Notes: generated from the letters alone by a model not told the origin. A stretch of 64,000 nucleotides of DNA from Roseihalotalea indica (GCF_022458895.1 NZ_JAINFL010000004.1:372001-436000), one strand, 5' to 3'. Numbered from the stretch's first letter, positions 43,340 to 52,471 are shown. A program made the numbers and translations.

Positions 43340-45658
43340 TTAATGGCCGGTTGTCTGCTCCAAAACAGGAGCTGTTTCGTGTACCGGCAAATGTTCATAT
43401 AAAAAATTGGTAAGCAGACCGCGTAAATGACGTGATGTATTGAATCCTTCGTAAATACCGTGGGAGCGGTTAGGATACGCCATCATAGAAAACTGTTTGT
43501 TATGACGGACCAGTTCGTTAATTAGCACTTCGCTATTCTGATAATGCACGTTATCATCTCCGGTGCCATGAACCAACAACAAGTCACCTTCCAGATTTTT
43601 GGCAAAGGTGATTGGCGAGCCTTGCTCATAGCCTTCGGGATTGTCCCAGGGTAAACCCATATAGCGCTCCTGATAAATATTATCGTACAGTAACTGATTG
43701 GCAACGGGGGCTACCGACATGCCCATACGGTAGAGCTCCGGGTAACGGAAGAGCATATTCAACGTCATGGAACCACCTCCGCTCCATCCCCAGATGCCAA
43801 TCCGGTCAGGGTCTACAAAGTCATAACGATCCAAAATTTGCCTTAAGCCACCAGCCTGATCGCGGGAAGAGAGAATGCCAATTTTACCATAAACTGATTT
43901 TCTCCAATCTCTGCCTTTGGGGGCGGGTGTACCCCGGTTATCCATACTCATCACAATATACCCTTGCTGGGTGAGCATCAGGTGCCACAGATAGCTAGAA
44001 CCACCCCACTGATCAGTGACGGTTTGAGCCGCCGGTTCGCCATACACCTGAAACAATACGGGATACTTTTGGGTAGAATCAAAATCGTAGGGTTTCATCA
44101 TATAAGCATCCATTGTCACTCCTTCTTCGGTAGTAACTTGGAAAAACTCAACAGGAGTTTTCTTCAGTTGGTCGATAGTCTGTTTTAATTCCTTATTATC
44201 AACTAGCACCTGAGTAGATTGATGCTGAGGTAAGCTCACTACGTCAATGATCGGCGGTACTCCTGCGGCAGAATAAGTATGAATAGCCCATTTGGCCTGG
44301 GGGGCTATCTGATAACTATGGGTACCTGGCTGATTTTCAGGTGTTAACCGTTCGGGTTTACCCTTCCCGCTGAGTTTGCTGCGGTAGAGATACCGCTGGG
44401 TGGCATTGTTGGGCGAAGCTATGAAATACAACCATCCCCCATCCTCATCAATCTGAGCAACGGAAACCACATCCATCGCCCAGGGAGTAATATTTTTCTC
44501 CTCTCCGCTTTCCGGTGACACTGAATACACGTGCTCCCACCCATCTTTCTGACTGATCCAGGTGAACTGCTGACCTGCATTGAGCCATTGCCAGTCGTCT
44601 ACTACATCCAGCCAGGCATCATCCTGATCGGTGTAAACCGTTTTTACAGCCCCGGATTGGGCATCCCCGAACAGCACATCGTTTTTGTTTTGTTTCCGAT
44701 TAAGGTGCTGCATGTACACTCCTTCGGAATCAGGGCTCCATATCAGACGAGGAACATAATTATTCTTGGGGTCTCCCGGCACTTGCATCCAGGTAGTTTC
44801 TCCACCGGAAGCCGATAGTACTCCTACCCTGGCGGCAGAGTTATCCTGACCTACTTTGGGATACTGTACCGGAATGGTATAGGAATAGATAGAATCGGTA
44901 GTGTTGAGCATCAGAAAATCCCGGATATCCGAAGCATCCAGTTGCCAATAAGCAATCTGATGACCGTCAGGACTCCATCGAAAGCCGTCCCTAGCTCCAA
45001 ATTCCTCTTCATAGGCCCAGTCAAAAGTACCGTTAATGATGTCTTCGGTACCATCTTCCGTGAGTTGAGTAATGCGGCCGCTGTTGAGGTCTTGCACATA
45101 AAGATTATGCTTGCTTACATAAGCTACCCGGTCGGACTGGGGGGAGAATTTAGCGAACATGAGCGAGGATACGGGCAGATTTGCACCCAGTTGCTGAAGC
45201 TGAGCCGAAGCCAGATCCAGCACCCAATAATCTCCTCGGGTATGATAGCGCCACACCCGCTCCGTATTGGTAAAAATCAGCAGTTGTTGATGATCGGGTG
45301 ACCACTCATAATCGCGGATACTTAGCGGGGAGGAAGCTCCTTCGGGAATTAGTTGAGTGGCGGAAATCAGCACCTCACGCGTTTTGGTAGCGGTTGTGTA
45401 CCGAACAATATCCTGCCCATCAGTTACCGCAGCAGATGGCTCTAATGTGGTATAGGCGGTGCCGTCATCCATCCACTTGGCAGGTCCAAACCCCTCGGGA
45501 TAAAACTCACCACTGGAAAAAATACGGTCCAGGGTTAGCATAGATGGGTCTGAGCTCTGCCCCCAACTCGCTAAAGGCACAACCAACAGAAACGCACATT
45601 GAATAAAATAAAGGCGAAGGCAAGTGAAAGTGTAACGCATAGTGTAGTATCTCATCAA
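43340..45658 (-). CDS. S9B dipeptidyl peptidase IV-like serine peptidase
   Basis: 772 residues with an N-terminal signal peptide (about 1-34; the Met at residue 7 is an alternative start). Eight-bladed propeller (about 40-500) including the double-Glu motif D-W-A-Y-E-E-E-F (Glu217-219) that anchors the substrate N-terminus in DPP-IV. The alpha/beta hydrolase domain carries Ser626 (G-W-S-G-G-G-S), Asp701 (G-T-G-D-D-N-V-H) and His733 (R-S-H-G-I). It releases X-Pro or X-Ala dipeptides from peptide N-termini in the periplasm. It is the upstream gene of the pair with aminopeptidase P. Confidence 0.95.
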   Translation of the reverse strand: MMRYYTMRYTFTCLRLYFIQCAFLLVVPLASWGQSSDPSMLTLDRIFSSGEFYPEGFGPAKWMDDGTAYTTLEPSAAVTDGQDIVRYTTATKTREVLISATQLIPEGASSPLSIRDYEWSPDHQQLLIFTNTERVWRYHTRGDYWVLDLASAQLQQLGANLPVSSLMFAKFSPQSDRVAYVSKHNLYVQDLNSGRITQLTEDGTEDIINGTFDWAYEEEFGARDGFRWSPDGHQIAYWQLDASDIRDFLMLNTTDSIYSYTIPVQYPKVGQDNSAARVGVLSASGGETTWMQVPGDPKNNYVPRLIWSPDSEGVYMQHLNRKQNKNDVLFGDAQSGAVKTVYTDQDDAWLDVVDDWQWLNAGQQFTWISQKDGWEHVYSVSPESGEEKNITPWAMDVVSVAQIDEDGGWLYFIASPNNATQRYLYRSKLSGKGKPERLTPENQPGTHSYQIAPQAKWAIHTYSAAGVPPIIDVVSLPQHQSTQVLVDNKELKQTIDQLKKTPVEFFQVTTEEGVTMDAYMMKPYDFDSTQKYPVLFQVYGEPAAQTVTDQWGGSSYLWHLMLTQQGYIVMSMDNRGTPAPKGRDWRKSVYGKIGILSSRDQAGGLRQILDRYDFVDPDRIGIWGWSGGGSMTLNMLFRYPELYRMGMSVAPVANQLLYDNIYQERYMGLPWDNPEGYEQGSPITFAKNLEGDLLLVHGTGDDNVHYQNSEVLINELVRHNKQFSMMAYPNRSHGIYEGFNTSRHLRGLLTNFLYEHLPVHETAPVLEQTTGH

Positions 45659-46037
45659 AAAATACCAGTCAACAACCAGATGGCTGCAAGTTAATAGTAA
45701 ATTAGCTAAATTGATATTTTGATAACGTAAAGAGTGCCGGATAGATGTTTACGATTTGACTAATATTACAGTAAGCGTTGATTGATAGGTTTATAGGTGG
45801 TTGGCCGCAAGCGGTCAGGAATTTGTAGATCGTTATAAACGCTCTCGGCCTAACGATAAAGCATTAGCAATTTGCCAGTTGCAGCACATTATAGATAACC
45901 TTTGAGCATCAGGAACCCAGGCCGGGTACTATTTTACTTCAAATAGCCTCAAAATCATAAAATACTGAATAACAGATATTTACATCTAATAATATTGAAA
46001 TATCCCGCAATCCTTAAACACCATTGGCTTTTGTACC
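45659..46037. other. Intergenic region, 379 bp
   Basis: No gene recognised. It lies upstream of the DPP-IV gene and 3' of the YdeI-like gene. It contains GGCCGC-AA-GCGGTC (about 45803-45816), a small imperfect hairpin that may be a remnant of the GCGGTCAG repeat family. Otherwise it is AT-rich. Confidence 0.5.
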
Positions 46038-46619
46038 TCATCTGAATTGTTTAGGTTTTAGCTTCTGACCTGCGCATTCTGCTATTTCCGAAATACGTTT
46101 TTGCCTGGTTTCTTGTCGCTTAGCAAGCACTACCCACTGCAAAATGCCTTTTTTAACCGATTTGCTTAAGCTTAAAAAGAATTCTTTTGCACCTGATTTG
46201 GCTTCTAAAGCTTCCTCTAAATCATCCGGAATAATAAGCGCTTCTACTTCATCTAAGATTGTCCAGGAACCATTTTGTTTGGCAACTTCTATGCATTTTA
46301 AACCTGCTTTGGTCATTTTTGCATTCTCAATAAGTCTCCGAACTTTTTCTTTATTCACTTTTGACCAGGTGCTACGAGCTTTTCGTGGGCTGAAAAACTG
46401 CATATACTTTTCTTCGTCAATAGGCTTTGCTGTGCTATCAATCCAACCATAGCACAAAGCTTCGTCAACGGCTTCGCTCCAAGAAATGGTTGGCACACCC
46501 GATTTCTTTTTGTAGCGAATTAGCCAAACCGATTGTTTTTTATCGTGATTTTCCTGCAACCACGCTCTCCATTGCTGTCCGTTTGATGGATAAAACGACT
46601 CAATTTCCATTTCACTCAT
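46038..46619 (-). CDS. YdeI/OmpD-associated family protein
   Basis: 193 residues, no signal peptide. The stretches W-R-A-W-L-Q-E-N-H, S-V-W-L-I-R-Y-K-K-K-S-G (about 25-41), I-S-W-S-E-A-V-D-E-A-L-C-Y-G-W-I-D-S-T (about 45-63) and F-S-P-R-K-A-R-S-T-W-S-K-V-N (about 76-89) are the family hallmarks. The C-terminal K-R-Q-E-T-R-Q-K-R-I-S-E-I-A tail is also typical. The function is unproven; members have been linked to bacteriocin or peptide resistance and to PKA-like YdeI folds. One sampled row (46141-46200) has 18 of 60 G+C, lower than most neighbours, so recent gain is possible. It stands alone with no obvious operon partner. Confidence 0.88.
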   Translation of the reverse strand: MSEMEIESFYPSNGQQWRAWLQENHDKKQSVWLIRYKKKSGVPTISWSEAVDEALCYGWIDSTAKPIDEEKYMQFFSPRKARSTWSKVNKEKVRRLIENAKMTKAGLKCIEVAKQNGSWTILDEVEALIIPDDLEEALEAKSGAKEFFLSLSKSVKKGILQWVVLAKRQETRQKRISEIAECAGQKLKPKQFR

Positions 46620-46925
46620 TTTTGTGAGAGTAATACATGAAAATAGTTTTCACGAAACTAATAAGAAACTAACCCATATTAAGATACTTCGCTTATTAAT
46701 AGCTGAAAACAAATTGATCATTGGTTTTATATTTTATGCTCGACAAAAATAGAGCGTGGTCATGACAACCCTATGTCAGGAGTATTAAGTTTAAAACAAG
46801 CAGTTAGCAGAAAACTTACGGAAGACAGCATATGGAAGAATTCATATTACCTGTATACGAAAGTATTTGAGGCATAAGCAGCTCTTGTAACTACCTTACG
46901 GACCACCACCTATCATAAAATTATC
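46620..46925. other. Intergenic region, 306 bp
   Basis: No gene seen. It holds a degenerate half-copy of the GGAGGC repeat family (46799-46835), 3' of the CNNM gene, and the upstream region of the YdeI-like gene. Confidence 0.55.
46799..46835. repeat. Degenerate half-copy of the GGAGGC-family repeat
   Basis: AGCAGTTAGCAG followed by ACGGAAGACAGC parallels the left half of the copy at 63306 (GGCAGTTAGCAG then ATGGAAGACCAGC). The right arm is missing. It lies 3' of the CNNM gene. Confidence 0.5.
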
Positions 46926-47999
46926 TCACGTAGTTAACCCCTGTTTTTTGGCTCGTTTTTCCCACTGCTGGCGAGCGTAGCGTTGCATATCTTCTACCGT
47001 ATCGCTCTCATCCATAATCTCCATGCCCAGCAATGTTTCCAGCACATCTTCCAAGGTTACTAGTCCCACAACGGTGCCGTATTCATCGGTAACTATAGCT
47101 AGGTGCTCTCGTTGGTTTAGCAACTGATCGAAGAGCTTGGGCAGATTCTCGTTATCCCGTACAAACTGCACGTTACGCTGGATCTGATCCAGGGTAAGCT
47201 GATGCTGATCTTCGGCCAGGCCGCGCAGCAAATCATCTTTTAATACCATACCGCTGATCTGGTCGGGGCTTTTGTTAAATACGGGGATGCGAGAAAACTG
47301 CATGGGCTTATATTGATCGTAGTATTCGCTCAGGGTTTGAGAGGCTTCAGCCATCACCATCACGGCCCGGGGTGTCATTACGTCGCGTACAATCAGCCGT
47401 TCTAGCCGCAGCAGGTTTTTGATAATCTTGGATTCTCCCTGATCAATTGCGCCGCTTTCCAGGCTGGCCTGGGCCATCGCAGTAAGATCAGCCCGGCTCA
47501 GCACACTACGCCCCTTGTCTTTCTTCAACCGTTTGGTAATTACCTGACTAAGCCATACAAAAGGAGTCAGTATCAACATCAGTACTCTTAACGTGCGCAC
47601 CGTGAATGGAGCCAGTGACCGCCAGTTATTCGCCCCAATGGTTTTGGGAATGATCTCCGACAGAATGAGGATAGCTAGTGTCATGACGGCGGCAATGATT
47701 GACTCAAATGAAATGCTGGTAAACCCCAACCCTACTTCGCTATCTCCGAAAATCTTCCCGGCCTGAGCACCTACCCCAATTGCCCCTACCGTGTGGGCGA
47801 TGGTATTCAGCGTGAGAATGGCGGATAAAGGACGATCAATGTCTTCCTGATAAGCTTTTAACAAGGTACCGGTGACAGCGCCCTCCTGCACTTTGCGATT
47901 GACATATGACGGTGTAACACTCAGAATAACCGCCTCTAGAACGGAGCACAGGAAAGATACGGCGATAGAAAGTATAAAAAAGAATAAGAGTAAACCCAT
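46926..47999 (-). CDS. CNNM/DUF21 membrane protein with CBS pair
   Basis: 357 residues. The CNNM (DUF21) domain (about 1-170) has about four hydrophobic segments, including F-L-C-S-V-L-E-A-V-I-L-S and I-L-S-E-I-I-P-K-T-I-G-A, both signatures. Two CBS domains follow (about 205-330: R-D-V-M-T-P-R-A-V-M-V, H-L-A-I-V-T-D-E-Y-G-T-V-V-G-L-V-T-L-E-D-V-L-E). Related proteins include the CorC/YfjD magnesium-cobalt family, and some are labelled hemolysin without evidence. It ends soon after the CBS pair and lacks the C-terminal CorC_HlyC domain found in many relatives. It probably acts in Mg2+ homeostasis in the inner membrane. Its start region is divergent from the exported isomerase-like gene, 164 bp apart. 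Confidence 0.9.
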   Translation of the reverse strand: MGLLLFFFILSIAVSFLCSVLEAVILSVTPSYVNRKVQEGAVTGTLLKAYQEDIDRPLSAILTLNTIAHTVGAIGVGAQAGKIFGDSEVGLGFTSISFESIIAAVMTLAILILSEIIPKTIGANNWRSLAPFTVRTLRVLMLILTPFVWLSQVITKRLKKDKGRSVLSRADLTAMAQASLESGAIDQGESKIIKNLLRLERLIVRDVMTPRAVMVMAEASQTLSEYYDQYKPMQFSRIPVFNKSPDQISGMVLKDDLLRGLAEDQHQLTLDQIQRNVQFVRDNENLPKLFDQLLNQREHLAIVTDEYGTVVGLVTLEDVLETLLGMEIMDESDTVEDMQRYARQQWEKRAKKQGLTT

Positions 48000-48163
48000 A
48001 ATTATTGTTTAACGGTAAATATACTATCCCATAACCAATCTCCAATCGAATGTTCCGTATCAACTCCTCATTTTTCCGGGAAAAATGACAAAGCCCACCT
48101 CGGGCTACGATGTTTCAGGAAAATCCCCTAACTTTCGGGGCTAAAAAAGACTTTACCTGATCT

Positions 48164-49132
48164 ATGAACCGACGACATTTTTTACAGCAATCCGGCCTTA
48201 TCACTACCTCGGCATTTTCTGCACCTTACATTTTTCCACAGAGCCTAGGGAGTGCAACCGGAGCTGCTGCCAAAAAACGAAAATTTACCATGAGCCTGGA
48301 CCCCGGTGCCATTGGTGTGGAAGCTGACCAGCAGCAACTCATCAAGTATGCTGCCGAGTATGGCTTTGAAGCAGTCACTCCCTTCCCTGATTTCCTGGCG
48401 GGGCTGTCGGATGATCAGCGGAGCGAGTTGCTGAAGGATATGCAGCAAAAAAAGATCGTTTGGGGAGTAGCCGGTTTACCGGTTCAGTTCCGCACCGATG
48501 ATGATACGTTTCGTACTGATATGAAGGCCCTCCCCCGGCTGGCGAAGGGATTGCAACAGGCTGAGGTTTCTCGCGTGAGCACCTGGATTATGCCCAACCA
48601 TGCTGAATTAAATTACCTAAAGAATTTTAAACAACATGCTGACCGTTTAGGTGAAATTGGCCGCGTACTGGCCGACCATAACCTTCGGCTTGGCCTGGAA
48701 TACGTAGGTCCTAAAACCCTTCGCGATGCTAATAAGTATGCGTTTGTCCATACCCTGGAAGAAACGCAATCACTCATTGAAGAAACCAGACAATCTAATA
48801 TAGGAGTTGTGCTCGACAGCTTTCACTGGTTTACCGCTGAGGAAGATGTAAAAGACATTTTGACGCTTTCCAATAAAGAAATAGTTGCCTGTGACCTGAA
48901 CGACGCCTATAAGGGACGCACTGCCCTGGAACAGGTGGATGGTCAACGAGAGCTACCGCTGGCGACTGGTATTATCGATGCTAAGGGGTATCTAGAGGCA
49001 CTCATTACGATTGGTTTTGATGGGCCGGTGCGTGCCGAACCTTTTAATCAAAAGTTAAGGGATATGCCTGACAAACAAGCAGTAGCAACCACTGCTGAAG
49101 CCATGAAAGAAGCGTTCAATCTGGTAAGTTAA
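48164..49132 (+). CDS. Exported sugar phosphate isomerase/epimerase-like TIM barrel
   Basis: 322 residues. The start M-N-R-R-H-F-L-Q-Q-S-G-L is a Tat-type signal (twin Arg, then a mild hydrophobic run), so it is exported folded. The barrel resembles xylose isomerase-like epimerases, with Glu179 (G-L-E-Y-V-G), Asp218 (V-L-D-S-F-H) and Glu292 (R-A-E-P-F) at the usual metal positions. The usual His of the fourth ligand site is replaced by Asp244 (A-C-D-L-N-D). The activity may therefore differ from the cytoplasmic relative at 19037-19888. It is monocistronic, divergent from the CNNM gene. Confidence 0.85.
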   Translation: MNRRHFLQQSGLITTSAFSAPYIFPQSLGSATGAAAKKRKFTMSLDPGAIGVEADQQQLIKYAAEYGFEAVTPFPDFLAGLSDDQRSELLKDMQQKKIVWGVAGLPVQFRTDDDTFRTDMKALPRLAKGLQQAEVSRVSTWIMPNHAELNYLKNFKQHADRLGEIGRVLADHNLRLGLEYVGPKTLRDANKYAFVHTLEETQSLIEETRQSNIGVVLDSFHWFTAEEDVKDILTLSNKEIVACDLNDAYKGRTALEQVDGQRELPLATGIIDAKGYLEALITIGFDGPVRAEPFNQKLRDMPDKQAVATTAEAMKEAFNLVS

Positions 49133-49291
49133 TCATTTATTTTAGATAAAGTTACTAATTAAGGAACTATTTAAAAGTAATGAAGGTTATATAGTTGTCT
49201 GCTGTTGAGCCTGTTGCATATCCGAGTCATTAATGACTTATGTCTATTAGGCAGTCATCATCCATTTTATTTTATTATTAACACTAAATTC

Positions 49292-49666
49292 ATGAGTGCA
49301 GAAGAGAAACAAAACCGCTTTATCGAGAAGGCTATCGTTCTATTAGAGCGAAAAGGGTACGATCAGATTAAAGCAAATCATCCAGATTATGAGCAACCTG
49401 GTAAGTTTATTCAGCAAGGTACAGAAGAAGAGATCATTCCTGACCTTACTGCAAAAACGCTACTAGGTAAAGATTACTTTAAAGTTGTAGAAGGAGATAA
49501 GGACCACGAACAATCGGTTGTCAGTAAATGGAAACTTTTTTCTAACATTGCCCAACTCAAAAACGGTAAATTTTTTCTTTTAGTCCCTTACGGCAAGAAG
49601 AAATATACTCAGGAGTTGGTAAGCCGCTATAATATCCAGGCTAATCTGCTTTCTCTTTCCAGATAA
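49292..49666 (+). CDS. Small conserved-type protein of unknown function
   Basis: 124 residues from the ATG at 49292. An in-frame ATG at 49205 adds a poor 29-residue stretch and was rejected. There is no signal peptide or membrane helix. The protein is charged and mixed alpha/beta: an N-terminal helix (E-E-K-Q-N-R-F-I-E-K-A-I-V-L-L-E-R-K-G-Y), a beta-rich middle (F-K-V-V-E-G-D-K-D-H-E-Q-S-V-V-S-K-W) and a C-terminal segment F-F-L-L-V-P-Y-G-K-K-K-Y-T-Q-E-L that suggests a nuclease-like or DNA-binding small fold. No family was recognised. It is followed by a clear intrinsic terminator, which shows it is a transcribed unit. Confidence 0.7.
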   Translation: MSAEEKQNRFIEKAIVLLERKGYDQIKANHPDYEQPGKFIQQGTEEEIIPDLTAKTLLGKDYFKVVEGDKDHEQSVVSKWKLFSNIAQLKNGKFFLLVPYGKKKYTQELVSRYNIQANLLSLSR

Positions 49667-49695
49667 CTCATTTGAAAACGCTCCATAGCGCAAAG

Positions 49696-49749
49696 CCGAA
49701 AGGATTAGGGTCTTACCCTTTACTCCTTTCGGTTTTTTTATTTTTAAAA
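49696..49749 (+). terminator. Intrinsic terminator with nested stem
   Basis: CCGAAAGGA (49696-49704) pairs perfectly with TCCTTTCGG (49734-49742), followed by seven T (49743-49749). The loop contains a second hairpin, GGGT-CTT-ACCC. It is a textbook rho-independent terminator 30 bp after the stop of the small gene on the plus strand. Confidence 0.9.
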
Positions 49750-49807
49750 CGCTGTTTGCTTTCTTCACTGGCATGTCCTTTGTCCTGAATTTTCAAACAC
49801 CTAAGCT

Positions 49808-50710
49808 ATGCGCCTTTTTTTTCTTGCTCTTGCTCTATTAATTGTACAATTTCTTACTGTAAATCCTGCTTATTCGCAAACTCTTTCTGATACAACTCTG
49901 CTATGGCTGGTAAAAACTACCGATGGCAATGAATATATTGGCGAACTGATCAGCCAGACTAATCAGGAACTCCGGCTCAAAACCCGGAACCTCGGGGAAA
50001 TCACGATTCAAAATGTTGATATCATTTCCTTAGAGCAGATTATGCCGGTGCGGGCTCAGCAGCGGACAGCCTGGCAGCAACATCCACATGCTACCCGGTA
50101 TTTTTTTGCTCCCAACGGGTATAACCTGGCCCGGGGCGAAGGCTATTATCAGAATACCTGGGTACTGTTTAATCAGGTGAGTCTGGGGCTGACCGATAAC
50201 GTATCACTCGGCGTCGGAATGATTCCCCTCTTTCTCTTTGGTGGTGAGACTACCCCCTTCTGGATTACTCCCAAAGTATCAATTCCGATCAGGCGAGATC
50301 GAATTAACCTGGGGGCCGGTGCGCTTATTGCAGGTACTATCGGGTATGAGACCAGTGCCGTGGGCATTGCCTATGGCGTCGGTACTTTTGGCACTCGCGA
50401 CCGGAACGTGACTCTGGGCCTGGGCTATGGGTTTGCTGACGGTGACTGGGCCGAATCTCCCGCAATTACCCTCAGCGGGACATCCCGCATTGGTGCTCGA
50501 GCTTTTCTGCTAACCGAAAATTATTTTGTAGATACGGGGAGTGGTATTGCGGCGGTGGTTTCTCTGGGTGGGCGCTCGCTCATAGGTAAGTCCGCTTCGC
50601 TGGATTATGGATTGATTATTCCAACTGGCGATATGGATAGTTTTTTTGCCATACCCTGGCTGAGTGTGACTATCCCCTTCGGCAGAACAAAAAGGAACAT
50701 GAGATACTGA
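49808..50710 (+). CDS. Exported probable outer-membrane beta-barrel protein, unknown function
   Basis: 300 residues. Signal peptide about 1-23 (P-A-Y-S-Q). Residues about 30-75 form a small beta domain (L-W-L-V-K-T-T-D-G-N-E-Y-I-G-E-L, then L-R-L-K-T-R-N-L-G-E-I-T-I). From about 95 on, alternating hydrophobic strands rich in Gly and aromatic residues (N-V-S-L-G-V-G-M-I-P-L-F-L-F-G-G, R-I-N-L-G-A-G-A-L-I-A-G-T-I-G-Y) resemble an outer-membrane barrel, ending in P-W-L-S-V-T-I-P-F-G. It was not assigned to a known family. It stands alone and converges with the phosphatase gene. Confidence 0.7.
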   Translation: MRLFFLALALLIVQFLTVNPAYSQTLSDTTLLWLVKTTDGNEYIGELISQTNQELRLKTRNLGEITIQNVDIISLEQIMPVRAQQRTAWQQHPHATRYFFAPNGYNLARGEGYYQNTWVLFNQVSLGLTDNVSLGVGMIPLFLFGGETTPFWITPKVSIPIRRDRINLGAGALIAGTIGYETSAVGIAYGVGTFGTRDRNVTLGLGYGFADGDWAESPAITLSGTSRIGARAFLLTENYFVDTGSGIAAVVSLGGRSLIGKSASLDYGLIIPTGDMDSFFAIPWLSVTIPFGRTKRNMRY

Positions 50711-50730
50711 GCATTACTGTCAGCGATTGA

Positions 50731-50765
50731 CAGGAGGCGGTCGTAAGCCTGTTGCTCGCCTCCTG
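50731..50765. repeat. GGAGGC-family inverted repeat, copy 2
   Basis: CAGGAGGCG (50731-50739) and CGCCTCCTG (50757-50765) are perfect complements. It lies between the convergent barrel and phosphatase genes. The left flank with arm, CGATTGACAGGAGGCGG (50724-50740), matches 16/17 the minus strand at 33502-33518. Confidence 0.75.
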
Positions 50766-50790
50766 CTAACTGCCCACCAATAGAATTACG

Positions 50791-51798
50791 TTAATTACTC
50801 TCTCTCACCTTGCCTTTTGCGCTGGCATCAATGAATGCCTCGGTTACTGGCTGGCCGATCCAGCAATCGGGTGCGGTGAGGCCCAGGGCGTAAGCAATAG
50901 TGGCCGCAGTATCGTACGTTTCAATGGCCTGAGCTATTTGATGTCCAGTTTGCACCCCAGCACCAGCAGCAATCCAGGGGATGGTGCGCTCTTCCGGAGT
51001 ATCTCCCCCGTGCCGGGTTCCCGTTCCGCCATGATCGGCCGTAATCAGTACCAATGTGTTCTCGGCAGTTCCGGACTGGCGAACTGACTGCAAAATATCC
51101 CGTATCAGATGATCGGCTTTCTCTACGGCACTGTAATATTCCGAAGAGCCCCATTCGTGAGTATGCCCGGCATGGTCAACGTGATCCAGATGCACGAACA
51201 TGAGCAGGGGCTGATGATCAAGCCAGTAATCGGCGGCGGCCTGTGCAGTGCGGTCTTCTCCCCGGGTGTCGGCTAGCATGGTCACCATACCAGGTTCAAG
51301 TAACCGGCCAAAGCCGCTCCAATCGTGGAAACAGGCCAGATCAGCCTCAGCATGTTGCTCACGTGCTACCCGAAAGATGGTAGGCCATCGTTGTCCTGGC
51401 TCTCCGCCGCACAGCGAAGTATCGGCTATATGCCAAGGTTCCCAGTCATTACTGGTGACTGTATGCTCCTCAGGAGTAGCGCCCATAATCATTGAGGCCC
51501 AGTTAGGGCTACTGCTGGAGGGCATTACCGCGCGTGCCTGCATAGAATACGCTCCCTGGGTCATCAGTGAGTCTAATGTGGGAGTGGGGGCATTCCGAAT
51601 ACCTTCCGGGCTCAACCCGTCTACCCCAATGACCAGCACGTGCTGAATATTGGCCGGAGATTGAGCGAAGGAGGTGTTTGTAATGAGGAATAAAATAGTG
51701 AGAGAGAACAAAAGAAACTGTAAGATTGAGCGAATACCAGAATGAAAAGATGCAAGCAAGTAGTTTTGCCAGGTTTTAGGGAATAAGGAGGTAGACAT
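50791..51798 (-). CDS. Alkaline phosphatase superfamily / type I phosphodiesterase
   Basis: 335 residues, with a hydrophobic segment at about 25-46 acting as signal peptide. The N-terminal metal site and nucleophile region reads V-I-G-V-D-G-L-S-P-E-G-I (about 53-64), then S-S-S-P-N-W-A-S-M-I-M-G (about 97-108), where a Thr/Ser of this kind is the nucleophile in nucleotide pyrophosphatase/phosphodiesterases. Further metal ligands are D-H-V-D-H-A-G-H-T-H (about 208-217) and T-A-D-H-G-G-T-G-T-R-H-G-G (about 253-265). It hydrolyses a phosphate mono- or diester in the periplasm. It is monocistronic and convergent with the barrel gene. Confidence 0.9.
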   Translation of the reverse strand: MSTSLFPKTWQNYLLASFHSGIRSILQFLLFSLTILFLITNTSFAQSPANIQHVLVIGVDGLSPEGIRNAPTPTLDSLMTQGAYSMQARAVMPSSSSPNWASMIMGATPEEHTVTSNDWEPWHIADTSLCGGEPGQRWPTIFRVAREQHAEADLACFHDWSGFGRLLEPGMVTMLADTRGEDRTAQAAADYWLDHQPLLMFVHLDHVDHAGHTHEWGSSEYYSAVEKADHLIRDILQSVRQSGTAENTLVLITADHGGTGTRHGGDTPEERTIPWIAAGAGVQTGHQIAQAIETYDTAATIAYALGLTAPDCWIGQPVTEAFIDASAKGKVRESN

Positions 51799-52471
51799 GG
51801 TGTTTTTAAAATAGGTTAGTGTGGAGCGTTAAGTGCTCAGTCAAGAATAAGTTTTATAAATATGCCATCGTGAACCAGGCGAAATGCTCTATATAGAACG
51901 ATCTCCCTTTTATCAAGGAGACTGCTTCGCGTGGCGCCCAGTGATGGCAAAAGTTCTATTCAATTTGCATATCAGCTTCCGACCAACTATTTACTATAAG
52001 TCCCCTGCCCTATCTAACTTCCACCTTCGGGCACCATCCTTTTCTTTAAGCTTTCTCATCGGTAATATCGCGAAGATAAAGCGTTTTGGGGTAGATATGT
52101 CTATGGCTCTGTTAGGAAATTGTTATCAAATACATCTAAAAGTAGTCTTGCTCTAGGGTTTCATCAATGTAACGATTAGTTACTATATGGGGTGCGGCGG
52201 ACAATTACTGATTCCTGAGAGTCCATTTACCTCTTCGGATGCTCTATGGTTGATCTTTTACATGTAAGCTTAGCCCTCCGATACCATTTTTACACCAAAA
52301 CCATGCTCATCCGACCTCTCTGGTGAATCTTACCCCGCTGAATAACCGCTACTGGCTGTTGCTTTTCTCCAATCTATAGGTACCGGCACCTATGTAACAT
52401 TTTAATTTTCATAAGATTTTATATAAATAAACACTTAAGTTACTTTGCTATAACTAAATAACGAACGGATT
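51799..52471. other. Intergenic region, 673 bp
   Basis: No convincing gene. A 90-codon open frame at 51884-52156 has no family likeness and poor composition. The stretch 52290-52400 includes a phrase readable as L-N-N-R-Y-W-L-L-L-F-S, possibly an eroded gene, but it is interrupted by stops. A promoter-like TTACTTTG (52440-52447) sits 24 bp before the next gene. Confidence 0.5.
52440..52447 (+). promoter_or_regulatory. Possible Bacteroidota -7 box
   Basis: TTACTTTG matches the TAnnTTTG consensus with one change and lies 24 bp upstream of the ATG at 52472, in AT-rich sequence. No clear -33 TTG was found at the right spacing. Confidence 0.4.

Noticed and set aside
51884..52156. Open frame of 90 codons in the 673-bp spacer
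   Set aside because: No family resemblance, poor amino-acid composition, no ribosome-binding context; it is better read as noncoding sequence.
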